DNA of 64,000 bases from Bacteroidetes bacterium GWF2_35_48 (GTDB lineage Bacteria > Bacteroidota > Bacteroidia > Bacteroidales > GWF2-35-48), in NCBI GenBank assembly GCA_001769125.1, contig MEOG01000039.1:1-64000 (forward strand), written 5' to 3'. Of the stretch, positions 17,975-26,079 are shown piece after piece (the first letter of the stretch is position 1; each line of letters starts with the position of its first letter). The notes under the pieces were generated by a model. It saw only the letters and a list, made by a program, of their open reading frames with translations, ran no database searches and had not been told where the DNA came from. Made by a program: the position numbers and the translations under genes.

Positions 17975-18001
17975 ATTTTAACAATATTCAATTATTCAAC
18001 A

Positions 18002-18493
18002 ATGGCTACAAAATTAAAAAATCTATCGAAACATAATAGCAAAGAAATTCCTTCTGCAAAGAATATGCGGTTTGGAATTGTAGTGTCTGAATGGAACAGT
18101 GAGATAACAAATGCTATGGCAGATGCTGCTGAAAAAACATTGCTAGAATTCGGAGCAAGTAAAAAAAATATTTTTATTCATTATGTTCCCGGAAGTTTTG
18201 AATTAACGCTTGGCGCAAAATATCTTGCCGAATATACAAAAGCGGATGCAATAATTTGTATTGGCTGTGTTATTCAGGGTGAAACAAAACATTTTGATTT
18301 TATCTGTCAGGGTGTAGCTTATGGAATAACCGAACTTTCCATTCAATACGGGAAACCCTTTATTTTTGGTGTGCTAACAACCAACAATTTGCAACAGGCG
18401 AAAGACAGGTCAGGGGGCAAACATGGAAATAAAGGTATAGAAGCTGCCGTAACTGCAATAAAAATGCTGGGACTTAGAAATAAGCTTACGTAA
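18002..18493 (+). CDS. ribH: RibH, 6,7-dimethyl-8-ribityllumazine synthase
   Basis: A 163-residue enzyme that condenses the ribityl-aminouracil with dihydroxybutanone phosphate in riboflavin synthesis, usually as a 60-mer shell or smaller assembly. Family motifs are intact: VSEWNSEIT near the start, VPGSFELTLGAKY, IGCVIQGETKHFD with the catalytic histidine, FGVLTTNNLQQA and the RSGGKHGNKG loop. The ATG at 18002 gives the normal length; the open frame upstream is translated heptamer repeat. Other riboflavin genes are not adjacent, and I see no FMN riboswitch in the leader, which is occupied by the gcaacct array. Confidence 0.96.
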   Translation: MATKLKNLSKHNSKEIPSAKNMRFGIVVSEWNSEITNAMADAAEKTLLEFGASKKNIFIHYVPGSFELTLGAKYLAEYTKADAIICIGCVIQGETKHFDFICQGVAYGITELSIQYGKPFIFGVLTTNNLQQAKDRSGGKHGNKGIEAAVTAIKMLGLRNKLT

Positions 18494-18500
18494 TGTTAAT

Positions 18501-18530
18501 CGGTGGCTTCGACTCCGCTCAGCAACCGAT
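18501..18530. repeat. Repeat fragment cggtggcttcgactccgctc
   Basis: Matches the reverse complement of the repeat at 447-514 (ggtggctgagcgaagtcgaag with small changes). It lies in the 40-base gap between two converging genes and can form a ggttgct/ggtggc-type hairpin. Confidence 0.5.
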
Positions 18531-18533
18531 TAT

Positions 18534-19058
18534 TTATACAATTCTCAATTTAGATTCCGGATTAAGGGCTGCATCGAATGTATCAGCAATTATTTGTAAA
18601 GCCGCGAAAAAAGAACCTTCTTCTGAAATAGCTGCTTCTGAAAGGTTTTTTTCTTCTTCTTCATCTCTTTCATCCATAATCTGTGTAACAATAAAAGACA
18701 TGAGCGCAGGCTGATTGTTTGAATTAATTTCTTCAAGAGCTGCTGCTTCCATATCTTGCGAAGCTTCAATTTCTTCAAGCTTTGAATAATATGCTTCAAT
18801 TTTTTCTTCCAGCAGGTCTTCCGATATTTGAGGTATTTTACCTGCTTCTGCCTTAAAGGCTTCCCAAATTATTAATGTATAATAAAGTAAATCTTCTGAT
18901 AAATCGGGAGACAAATCTTGCCCTGAAGCCATTGCAAAACCAATAATATTGGGTTGTTCTTTGGCTGAATTATCAATGTAATTCTGCACTTCATCATCAT
19001 TCAGATCATTAATAATGTCAAATGCTTTGTCTATACTTTTTTCTGAAACTACTATCAT
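18534..19058 (-). CDS. Acidic protein of unknown function
   Basis: A 173-residue, strongly acidic, mostly helical protein; it has no signal peptide or membrane helix when started at MIVVSEKS (ATG at 19056-19058). A longer form with 12 extra residues (ATG at 19092) is possible, but those residues are AT-rich filler. Visible features are a helical middle (EDLLYYTLIIWEAFKAEAG), an acidic run DERDEEEEKN and a small-residue C-terminus. I do not recognise the family. It stands alone, converging on ribH and divergent from korA. Confidence 0.65.
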   Translation of the reverse strand: MIVVSEKSIDKAFDIINDLNDDEVQNYIDNSAKEQPNIIGFAMASGQDLSPDLSEDLLYYTLIIWEAFKAEAGKIPQISEDLLEEKIEAYYSKLEEIEASQDMEAAALEEINSNNQPALMSFIVTQIMDERDEEEEKNLSEAAISEEGSFFAALQIIADTFDAALNPESKLRIV

Positions 19059-19243
19059 AAAATATTTTTTTATAAAAATATATTTTTTCTTCAAATTTCT
19101 TAATCCTTTTTGATTTTTTCAATAATAAAATTATTAAAAAATTATATGTGTTTAATATAAAAGCCTTATTTAAAGTACTTTCCCTAAATTATTTATTTTT
19201 AAAATTATGTTTAATGTCATGTATAATGTAATAATAAAGTATA

Positions 19244-19251
19244 TAATTTTG
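19244..19251 (+). promoter_or_regulatory. Possible -7 box TAATTTTG upstream of korA
   Basis: TAATTTTG fits TAnnTTTG and lies 46 bases before the korA ATG in a gap of about 240 bases that otherwise shows only AT-rich sequence. The -33 element is not clear. Confidence 0.35.
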
Positions 19252-19297
19252 CCCTATATATTTTTTTTTAACACAAACGAAACAAAATACTTTTAAA

Positions 19298-21145
19298 ATG
19301 AGCAAAAAAAATAATGCAATTGAAATGGAAGATGTGGTCGTTAAGTTTGTAGGTGATTCCGGAGACGGGATGCAACTTGTCGGTACATTGTTTTCCGAAA
19401 CTGTTGGCATTGACGGTAATGACCTAGCCAATTTCCCGGACTACCCGGCAGAAATCAGAGCACCACACAACACGGTTGCCGGTGTTTCTGGTTTTCAGGT
19501 ACACTTTGGCAGTAAGGAAATCAATAATTTTGGTGACCTTTGCGATGTTATTGTTGCGATGAACCCTGCATCCCTGAAAGCTAATAAAAAATGGGCGAAA
19601 AAAGGGACAATTCTTATTATTGACAGCGACACCTTTGACCAAAAGGCTTTTGAGCGCGCAGGCTGTACAGCAAACCCTCTTGAAGATGGGAGTTTAAAGG
19701 ATTATATTATTGTTAAAGCACCTATCACTACGAAGGTAAAAGAAATTCTTGCTCCTCTTGGTCTTGATATTAAAACGATGGAGCGAACCAGAAACATGTT
19801 TACTTTAGGCATGGTCTTGTATATATTTAACCGTACTTTTAATACAACATTTGATTATTTGGATAAAAAATTTGCTAAAAAACCCCAGATGATTGAAGCC
19901 AATAAAATGGTTATTAAAGCTGGTTTTGATTATGCATCTTCTCATGAAAGTATTGATAAAACAATCACTGTAAAGCCTGCGTCTCTTGAAAAAGGCAAAT
20001 ACACGACTGTTACCGGGAATATAGCTACAGCATGGGGTTTGCTTGCTGCTTCAGAAAGATCTGGAAGACCCTTCTTTTTGGGTTCTTATCCTATTACTCC
20101 TGCTACGGAGATTTTAATGGAGCTTGCAAGACATAAATCTTTAGGGGCAAAAGTTTTTCAGGCAGAAGATGAAATTGCCGGAATTTGTTCTGCAATTGGT
20201 GCAAGTTATGCGGGTGCAATGGCTTGTACTACTACTTCCGGACCGGGTTTATCATTAAAATCTGAAGCCATCGGTCTTGCTGTTATTACTGAACTTCCTT
20301 TGATTATTGTAAATGTTATGAGAGGAGGTCCATCAACAGGTTTGCCAACAAAATCAGAACAAAGCGATTTATATCAGGCGCTTTTCGGAAGAAACGGCGA
20401 AGCTCCGTTAATTGTTATGGCTGCCACTTCATGTACAGACTGTTTTTATGCTTCTTATGAAATTGCAAAACTTTCTATGGAACACATGACTCCTGCTATT
20501 CTTTTAACTGATGGAAACATTGGTCAGGGTTCGCAATTATTCAAACTTCCGGATGTGAAAAAATTAGCTCCGATAAAACCTCCGATTGCTGAAGCAAATG
20601 ATCCAGATTATAAGCCATTCAACCGCGATCCGAAAACGCTGGTTCGCAAATGGGCTATTCCTGGAACCGAAGGCTTGCGCCACAGAGTAGGCGGTCTTGA
20701 AAAAGAAGATGGCATCGGAAATGTTTCCATGGATCCGCAAAACCATCAGAAAATGGTTGATTTAAGAGCTGCAAAAGTTGAAAAAATTGCAGATTTTATT
20801 CCCGAACAAACTGTTTTCGGAGACGAAGATGCCGATTTATTGGTTATCAGTTGGGGTGGCACGCTTGGAGCAGTGAGAACTGCTGTTCAAGAACTACAAA
20901 AACAAGGAAACAAAGTTGCTCATACGCATTTCAGATATATTATGCCTCTTCCAAAAAATACAGAAGCAATTCTGAAAAAATACAAAAAAATTGTTGTTGC
21001 TGAATTAAATTCAGGTCAATTTGTGAATTATCTCAGAATGAAATTCCCGCGATATCCAATGCTTCAGTGTAACAAAGTACAGGGATTGCCTTTCTTTGTA
21101 TCAGATTTATTGCCAACATTTACTAAAATTTTAAAGGAGAAATAA
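19298..21145 (+). CDS. korA: 2-oxoacid:ferredoxin oxidoreductase, fused gamma-alpha subunit
   Basis: A 615-residue cytoplasmic subunit of the oxygen-sensitive enzyme that oxidatively decarboxylates a 2-oxoacid to acyl-CoA and reduces ferredoxin. The N-terminal gamma domain (about 1-190) begins VVKFVGDSGDGMQLVGTLF. The alpha domain follows (about 225-610), with GNIATAWGLLAA, GSYPITPATEILMEL, the pyrimidine-binding TTTSGPGLSLKSEA and the MRGGPSTGLPTKSEQSDL segment. The domain order and length match 2-oxoglutarate-type KorA of Bacteroidota. Substrate (2-oxoglutarate or another oxoacid) is inferred from that resemblance. The beta subunit begins three bases downstream after a clear Shine-Dalgarno (aaaggag). 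Iron-sulfur carriers needed for electron exit must be encoded elsewhere. Confidence 0.93.
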   Translation: MSKKNNAIEMEDVVVKFVGDSGDGMQLVGTLFSETVGIDGNDLANFPDYPAEIRAPHNTVAGVSGFQVHFGSKEINNFGDLCDVIVAMNPASLKANKKWAKKGTILIIDSDTFDQKAFERAGCTANPLEDGSLKDYIIVKAPITTKVKEILAPLGLDIKTMERTRNMFTLGMVLYIFNRTFNTTFDYLDKKFAKKPQMIEANKMVIKAGFDYASSHESIDKTITVKPASLEKGKYTTVTGNIATAWGLLAASERSGRPFFLGSYPITPATEILMELARHKSLGAKVFQAEDEIAGICSAIGASYAGAMACTTTSGPGLSLKSEAIGLAVITELPLIIVNVMRGGPSTGLPTKSEQSDLYQALFGRNGEAPLIVMAATSCTDCFYASYEIAKLSMEHMTPAILLTDGNIGQGSQLFKLPDVKKLAPIKPPIAEANDPDYKPFNRDPKTLVRKWAIPGTEGLRHRVGGLEKEDGIGNVSMDPQNHQKMVDLRAAKVEKIADFIPEQTVFGDEDADLLVISWGGTLGAVRTAVQELQKQGNKVAHTHFRYIMPLPKNTEAILKKYKKIVVAELNSGQFVNYLRMKFPRYPMLQCNKVQGLPFFVSDLLPTFTKILKEK

Positions 21146-21148
21146 GCC

Positions 21149-22192
21149 ATGATAGAATACAATAATACTACAGTAGAAAGGTCACGAATACCTTTAACAA
21201 AACAAGATTTTGTAAGCGACCAGATGGTAAAATGGTGTCCCGGATGCGGAGATCATGCTATTTTATCAGCCGTTTCAAATGTCTTTCCTAAAATAGGCTA
21301 CAAAAAAGAAAATTTCATGTTTGTTTCCGGAATTGGATGTTCATCCCGTATTCCATATTATTTGAACACATACGGATTTCATGGAATTCACGGTCGCGCC
21401 GCAGCTATTTCAACAGGTATTAAAATTACCAATCCCCACCTCAGTGTGTGGATGGCAACCGGGGACGGCGACTCCATGGCTATCGGCGGAAACCATTTTA
21501 TTCATATCATCAGACGAAATATGGATATAAATATTATTCTTTTTAACAACCAAATTTATGGTTTGACAAAAGGACAATATTCCCCGACTACAAACATGGG
21601 GCAGATTACCAAAACATCTCCACAGGGAACGATTGAACACCCTTTCAATTGTGGCGAATTGGTACTTGGAGCCCAGGGAACATTTTTCGCACGCGGTGTT
21701 GATACCAACCCGAAAATGATGACTGAAATTATGTTTGAAGCTGCCCGTCATGATGGTACTTCAATCGTTGAAATATTACAGAATTGTATTATTTATAACG
21801 ATAAAGTTCATGCGCTTATCACAGCTAAAGAAACAAAAGATAATTACCAGCTTCATTTAAAAAATGGCGAACCTATGAAGTTTGGAGCTAATATGGAAAA
21901 AGGCATCCGACTGAATAAAAGACGCCTTGAAGTTGTGGAAATAGGGAAAAACGATATTACAGAAAATGATTTGCTTGTACACGACCAGTATGCCGGCGAC
22001 CCAGGGATCCACCTGATGATTGCAAAAATGGCACCTCCTGTATACCCTGTAGCCCTTGGTGTTATTCGCTCGGCAATGTATCCAACGTATGATGACCTTG
22101 TTGAAGAGCAAATTAAACAAGCAAAAGAAAACTCAAAGATTAAATGCGTGAACGACGTAATGGCAGCGAGTGGCGTATTTGAAATAAAATAA
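21149..22192 (+). CDS. korB: 2-oxoacid:ferredoxin oxidoreductase, beta subunit
   Basis: A 347-residue thiamine-diphosphate subunit that completes the enzyme begun by korA. It carries KWCPGCGDHAIL near the N-terminus, the cluster-ligand cysteines (CPGC and GIGCSSR), and the TPP/Mg motif ATGDGDSMAIGGNH through FNNQIYGLTKGQYSPT. A further cysteine lies in EILQNC. It lies directly after korA with an aaaggag ribosome site and is followed by a strong hairpin terminator, so the pair forms a two-gene operon. Confidence 0.95.
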   Translation: MIEYNNTTVERSRIPLTKQDFVSDQMVKWCPGCGDHAILSAVSNVFPKIGYKKENFMFVSGIGCSSRIPYYLNTYGFHGIHGRAAAISTGIKITNPHLSVWMATGDGDSMAIGGNHFIHIIRRNMDINIILFNNQIYGLTKGQYSPTTNMGQITKTSPQGTIEHPFNCGELVLGAQGTFFARGVDTNPKMMTEIMFEAARHDGTSIVEILQNCIIYNDKVHALITAKETKDNYQLHLKNGEPMKFGANMEKGIRLNKRRLEVVEIGKNDITENDLLVHDQYAGDPGIHLMIAKMAPPVYPVALGVIRSAMYPTYDDLVEEQIKQAKENSKIKCVNDVMAASGVFEIK

Positions 22193-22211
22193 ATTTGATT
22201 TTCCTGAAAAT

Positions 22212-22240
22212 AAAAAAGCCTTCGTGTGAAGGCTTTTTTA
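22212..22240. terminator. Bidirectional rho-independent terminator
   Basis: The stem aaaaaagccttc / gaaggctttttt with loop gtgt has a T run on both strands. It lies between the converging korB and clpX stop codons and would terminate both operons. Confidence 0.85.
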
Positions 22241-22259
22241 TTTTTTACAAACATAACAT

Positions 22260-23477
22260 TTATGCGATATTGCGAAGTTTTTTCAAAGTTGTTTTTTCCA
22301 TTTTCTGTCTGACTTCATCTAGCGTAACAACATATTTTTTTTGTTTGCCGGATGGAAGTTCATACATTGAATCTATCATTACTGCTTCACAAATTGCGCG
22401 CAAGCCTCTTGCTCCGACTTTGAATTCGACAGCTTTTTCAACAATATAATCAAGCGCTTCCTCGTCAAAAGAAAGATCAATTTTATCCATTGAAAACAAA
22501 TGAGCGTATTGCTTTGTGAGCGCATTTTTGGGTTCGGTAAGAATTCTGCGAAGTGCTTCTTTATCAAGAGGCAGTAGGTACGATAACACAGGGAGTCTTC
22601 CTATTATTTCAGGAATTAATCCGAAGGAGCGAAGGTCTTGTGGTGCAATATACTGCAACATATTTTTTTTATCAATATGTTCTGTGTCCATGCTGGCAGA
22701 GTATCCTACGATTTTTGTATTAAGCCGCTGCGCAATTTTTTTATCAATACCATCAAAAGCACCTCCGCAGATAAACAAAATATCTGTCGTATCAACGGCA
22801 ATCATGCGCTGTTCGGGGTGTTTTCTACCGCCCTGCGGTGGAACATTTACTACAGAGCCTTCCAGTAATTTTAATAGACCTTGTTGTACTCCTTCTCCTG
22901 AAACATCGCGTGTAATGGATGGATTGTCTCCTTTTCGTGCAATTTTATCCAATTCATCAATAAACACAATTCCTTTTTCTGCCGCTTTAACATTGTAATC
23001 TGCTACCTGCAAAAGGCGGGTTAAAATACTTTCAACATCTTCGCCAACATAGCCGGCCTCTGTTAAAACCGTAGCGTCAACAATTGTAAAAGGGACTTTG
23101 AGCATTTTAGCGATTGTGCGTGCTATAAGAGTTTTTCCGGTTCCGGTTTCACCCACAAGAACAATATTTGATTTTTCAATTTCAACATCTTTGCCTTTCC
23201 CTTTTTGCGCAAGACGCTTGTAATGATTATAAACTGCTACCGAAATTACTTTTTTTGCATCATCCTGTCCAATTACATATTCATCCAGAAAATTTTTCAT
23301 TTCCAGTGGCTTTGGTAGTGCTTTGTTCTCGAAATCAAATGCACCCTTTGCCGTAATCTCAGATTTCATGATGTCGGTTGCCTGCTCAACACAGCGGTCG
23401 CAAATATGACCAGACATTCCGGCAATTAGGATATTCGATTCTTTTTTAGTTCTTCCGCAAAATGAACAACGATCCAT
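22260..23477 (-). CDS. clpX: ClpX, ATP-dependent protease unfoldase subunit
   Basis: A 405-residue AAA+ unfoldase that recognises tagged proteins and threads them into ClpP. It begins with the C4 zinc-binding domain (CSFCGRTK, then HICDRC), followed by Walker A (GETGTGKT), Walker B (IVFIDELDKIA), the pore loop region (YVGEDVESI) and the RGLRAICE sensor 2 segment. The IGF-type ClpP-docking loop appears as EIIGRLPVLSYL nearby in the large domain. The order tig-clpP-clpX on one strand is the classic bacterial arrangement, although 123 bases of repeats separate clpP and clpX. Confidence 0.97.
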   Translation of the reverse strand: MDRCSFCGRTKKESNILIAGMSGHICDRCVEQATDIMKSEITAKGAFDFENKALPKPLEMKNFLDEYVIGQDDAKKVISVAVYNHYKRLAQKGKGKDVEIEKSNIVLVGETGTGKTLIARTIAKMLKVPFTIVDATVLTEAGYVGEDVESILTRLLQVADYNVKAAEKGIVFIDELDKIARKGDNPSITRDVSGEGVQQGLLKLLEGSVVNVPPQGGRKHPEQRMIAVDTTDILFICGGAFDGIDKKIAQRLNTKIVGYSASMDTEHIDKKNMLQYIAPQDLRSFGLIPEIIGRLPVLSYLLPLDKEALRRILTEPKNALTKQYAHLFSMDKIDLSFDEEALDYIVEKAVEFKVGARGLRAICEAVMIDSMYELPSGKQKKYVVTLDEVRQKMEKTTLKKLRNIA

Positions 23478-23486
23478 GGTTTTTTT

Positions 23487-23577
23487 GATTAAGGATTAAG
23501 GATGAGGATTAAGGATTAAGGAAGGGTACAGAGTTTTTTTCATTTCTACTCCTACTCCTACTCCTACTCCTAAATCC
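23487..23577. repeat. Short tandem repeats between clpP and clpX
   Basis: From 23487 to 23521 the unit gattaag repeats four times, with one 6-base unit in the middle. From 23546 to 23577 the unit ctactc repeats about four times. Both are in the gap inside the clp operon. A similar pairing of aggatta and ctactcc units occurs at 33951-34018. Confidence 0.75.
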
Positions 23578-23600
23578 ATTTTATATTTATTTCTCTTTAT

Positions 23601-24296
23601 TTATTTTTTAAATACATCTAATTTTTCAGGGCGGAATAAAATCTCATCAATCATTCCGTATTCTTTAGCTTCAGAGGAGGTCATCCAGTAGTCGCGATCA
23701 GAATCTTTTTCTACTCGTGCATAATCATTATTGGAATGAAGCGCAATAATATCGTAGAGTTCTTTTTTTAGTTTCTGTATTTCGCGCGCTGTTATTTCAA
23801 TATCGGAAGCCTGACCTTCTGCGCCACCCATTGGCTGATGAATCATCACGCGGGAATGTTTCAGAGCAGAGCGTTTTCCTTTTGCTCCTGCAACCAGCAA
23901 CACAGCTCCCATTGAAGCAGCCATTCCTGTACAAATAGTAGCCACGTCGCAATGAATAAACTGCATGGTGTCATAAATTCCAAGACCTGCATAAACAGAG
24001 CCTCCGGGCGTATTCAGGTAAATCTGAATGTCTTTTGAAGAGTCGGCTGATTCCAGAAATAAAAGCTGCGCCTGAATAATGTTTGCAACATAATCATCAA
24101 TAGGCACTCCAAGGAAAATAATCCTGTCCATCATAAGACGGGAAAATACGTCCATGCTGGCAACATTTAACTGCCTTTCTTCGATAATTGTTGGCGAAAT
24201 ATAATTGTTATAAACTGAAGTATATTTATCAAAAGTTGTACTATTAATTCCCGCATGTTTTACAGCGTATTTTCGGAATTCGTCTTTATAATTCAT
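23601..24296 (-). CDS. clpP: ClpP, ATP-dependent Clp protease proteolytic subunit
   Basis: A 231-residue serine protease subunit that forms the chamber for ClpX. The catalytic serine lies in GMAASMGAVLL, the histidine in VMIHQPMGGAEGQ and the aspartate in DSDRDYWM. The N-terminal extension before the conserved YNNYISPTIIEERQLN is somewhat longer than in E. coli but usual for Bacteroidota. It lies between tig and clpX on the minus strand. The upstream 212-base gap holds a heptamer-repeat array, so a separate promoter is possible but was not identified. Confidence 0.96.
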   Translation of the reverse strand: MNYKDEFRKYAVKHAGINSTTFDKYTSVYNNYISPTIIEERQLNVASMDVFSRLMMDRIIFLGVPIDDYVANIIQAQLLFLESADSSKDIQIYLNTPGGSVYAGLGIYDTMQFIHCDVATICTGMAASMGAVLLVAGAKGKRSALKHSRVMIHQPMGGAEGQASDIEITAREIQKLKKELYDIIALHSNNDYARVEKDSDRDYWMTSSEAKEYGMIDEILFRPEKLDVFKK

Positions 24297-24388
24297 AATT
24301 TTTTAATATTAGTTAAGGGTTTAAAGATAGAAATTAAAAATGAATGAAGAATGGTACAATGCAAAAATTTTCTGTTTTGAAATGAGTC

Positions 24389-24452
24389 GGAAGCCGGAAG
24401 TCAGAAGCTGGAAGTTGAAGCAGCTTCGTGCTTCGGTCTTCCAACTTCAACA
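24389..24452. repeat. Heptamer repeat plus inverted copy between tig and clpP
   Basis: Units ggaagcc, ggaagtc, agaagct, ggaagtt follow at 7-base steps from 24389 to 24420. The sequence then returns as cttccaacttcaac, giving a hairpin with the loop around cagcttcgtgcttcgg. It fills part of the gap between tig and clpP. Confidence 0.7.
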
Positions 24453-24508
24453 TCAATTTCCATAATTTTTGTAACTTCAGGAACTAACAATCTTTAAAAA
24501 CCGCACTA

Positions 24509-25915
24509 TTATTTTTCTTCTTCATGATTATGATCTTGGTCGTGGTCATGATCGTGATCGTGTTCCTTTTCAAACATTTTGTTGAAATCTTCCGGACTTA
24601 TTTCCTTAATGTCAAGTGATGCATTGTTCTTTATGTGGATGAGAATTGTGTCTTCAAGCGTTCTCTCAAACATTTGCCTTCTGTAATCTTCTTTTTTCAA
24701 TTGCTCTTTTGCATAGTTCGTGAGCTGTTCTTCGGGAATCGTTGTGAGTCCGTACTGCCTGAATTGAATAAGTATGGCTTCTTTAGCTGATTTAAGCAAA
24801 TCTTCATCGTTAATTTTTATTTCATTATCTTTTGTGATTTTATTTTTTATAAGCTGCCACCTCAGGTCTTTTTCAAATAAAGAGAATTCTTTTTCTACTC
24901 TTTCTTCTGTAAGCTCTTTTTGTGTCATGAGAAGCCATCTTTTCAGAAATTCTTCTGGGAGTTTACATTGTACCTTGTCTTGCAGGTTTTGTTTCGTATC
25001 AATTAAAAATTTATAATCACTTTCTTTGATATAAAAATCTGCTATTTCGCTTTTAATTTTTGTTTTGAACTCATCAATACCGGTTACAGTACCTTCTCCA
25101 AAAACCTGATCAATAAGCTCCTGATTTAGTTCATGGGGGACAAATTCAGTAATATTTTTAATGGTAAGTCTGAAATTACAATCGAGAGCGGCAGCTTCTT
25201 CTTTAGAAATAGAAAGCATAGATGAAATTTCAGTATCATTCGGAAATGCTTTTTTAATAGAAAAATCAATGATATCGTCAACCTTGGCTCCGATAAACAA
25301 TTTCTTTATTTCTTCATCCCTGATAACACTTGCAGAAAGTGAAATATTTTCTTTTGCAATTCCTCCTTCAAGTATACTACCCGAAGCATCGAGCTGCTCA
25401 ATATTGCCCTTTACCATTCCTTTTTCAACTACTTCGCTAATTTCGGCAGAGGTGCTAAAACGTGTCTGGTAACTGCTTATCTGATCGTCTATTACTTTAT
25501 CTTCTACAATTAAATTAAAATAAGGAAGCTTCATTGATTTATCAATAGTCAGGTCAATTTCGGGGCTTAGTCCGAGGTCGAAAGCAAAATCAAACTCGGT
25601 TTGTGTGTCGAGGTCAATTGTTTGCTGCTCATCTTTTGACGGAATCGGATCGCCGAGAATATCTAATTTTTCATCTATAATATATTTCGAAAGATTTTCA
25701 GAAACTATTTTATTGAGCTCTTCAAGGAGCACATGTTTTCCATACATTTTTTTCACCATTCCCATTGGAACCATTCCGGGTCTGAAACCATCGAATTTCG
25801 CTTTTCTTCTGTAATCTTTCAGGAGGTCGTCTACTCTTTTCTCGTAATCCTGTTTTTCTATTTTCAAACGCAATACTGCATTTAACTCATCTTTTTTTTC
25901 TAATGAAATATTCAT
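24509..25915 (-). CDS. tig: Trigger factor with histidine-rich tail
   Basis: A 468-residue ribosome-bound chaperone that meets nascent chains at the exit tunnel. The N-terminal ribosome-binding domain has GFRPGMVPMGMVKKMYG, which aligns with the GFRxGxVP signature. The FKBP-like middle domain is degenerate, as usual in Bacteroidota, and the helical C-terminal part follows. The last about 20 residues alternate H and D (HDHDHDHDQDHNH), a tail that could bind metal ions; such tails occur in trigger factors and metal chaperones, but the function here is inferred. It is the first gene of the tig-clpP-clpX block. Confidence 0.93.
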   Translation of the reverse strand: MNISLEKKDELNAVLRLKIEKQDYEKRVDDLLKDYRRKAKFDGFRPGMVPMGMVKKMYGKHVLLEELNKIVSENLSKYIIDEKLDILGDPIPSKDEQQTIDLDTQTEFDFAFDLGLSPEIDLTIDKSMKLPYFNLIVEDKVIDDQISSYQTRFSTSAEISEVVEKGMVKGNIEQLDASGSILEGGIAKENISLSASVIRDEEIKKLFIGAKVDDIIDFSIKKAFPNDTEISSMLSISKEEAAALDCNFRLTIKNITEFVPHELNQELIDQVFGEGTVTGIDEFKTKIKSEIADFYIKESDYKFLIDTKQNLQDKVQCKLPEEFLKRWLLMTQKELTEERVEKEFSLFEKDLRWQLIKNKITKDNEIKINDEDLLKSAKEAILIQFRQYGLTTIPEEQLTNYAKEQLKKEDYRRQMFERTLEDTILIHIKNNASLDIKEISPEDFNKMFEKEHDHDHDHDQDHNHEEEK

Positions 25916-25960
25916 GGGATATAATTTAATTATTTGTTTTATTCAAAACCGATTGTTGAA

Positions 25961-26017
25961 TTGTAATAATCGCTCCATGCTTCGACTTGGCTCAGCACAA
26001 GTGGAGCGATTGTACAA
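25961..26017. repeat. Palindromic repeat in the tig leader
   Basis: Arms aatcgctcca (25968-25977) and tggagcgatt (26002-26011) are perfect complements, extended outward imperfectly by ttgta/tacaa. The loop contains cttcgacttggctcag, the core found at 447-514 and 18501-18530. It lies between the predicted promoter and the start of tig. Confidence 0.7.
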
Positions 26018-26046
26018 TTTAGCCAAAGGGTTTTGAAAAAGAGTGC

Positions 26047-26054
26047 CAAAAATA
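26047..26054 (-). promoter_or_regulatory. Possible tig -7 box TATTTTTG
   Basis: On the minus strand this reads TATTTTTG, matching TAnnTTTG. It would give tig a leader of about 125 bases that includes the palindrome at 25961-26017. The -33 element is not evident. Confidence 0.35.
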
Positions 26055-26079
26055 GTTAAAAATACCTAAAAGTGAAATT

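Noticed and set aside
17927-18001. FMN riboswitch upstream of ribH
   Set aside because: The leader is short and occupied by four gcaacct units; no conserved RFN segments are present.
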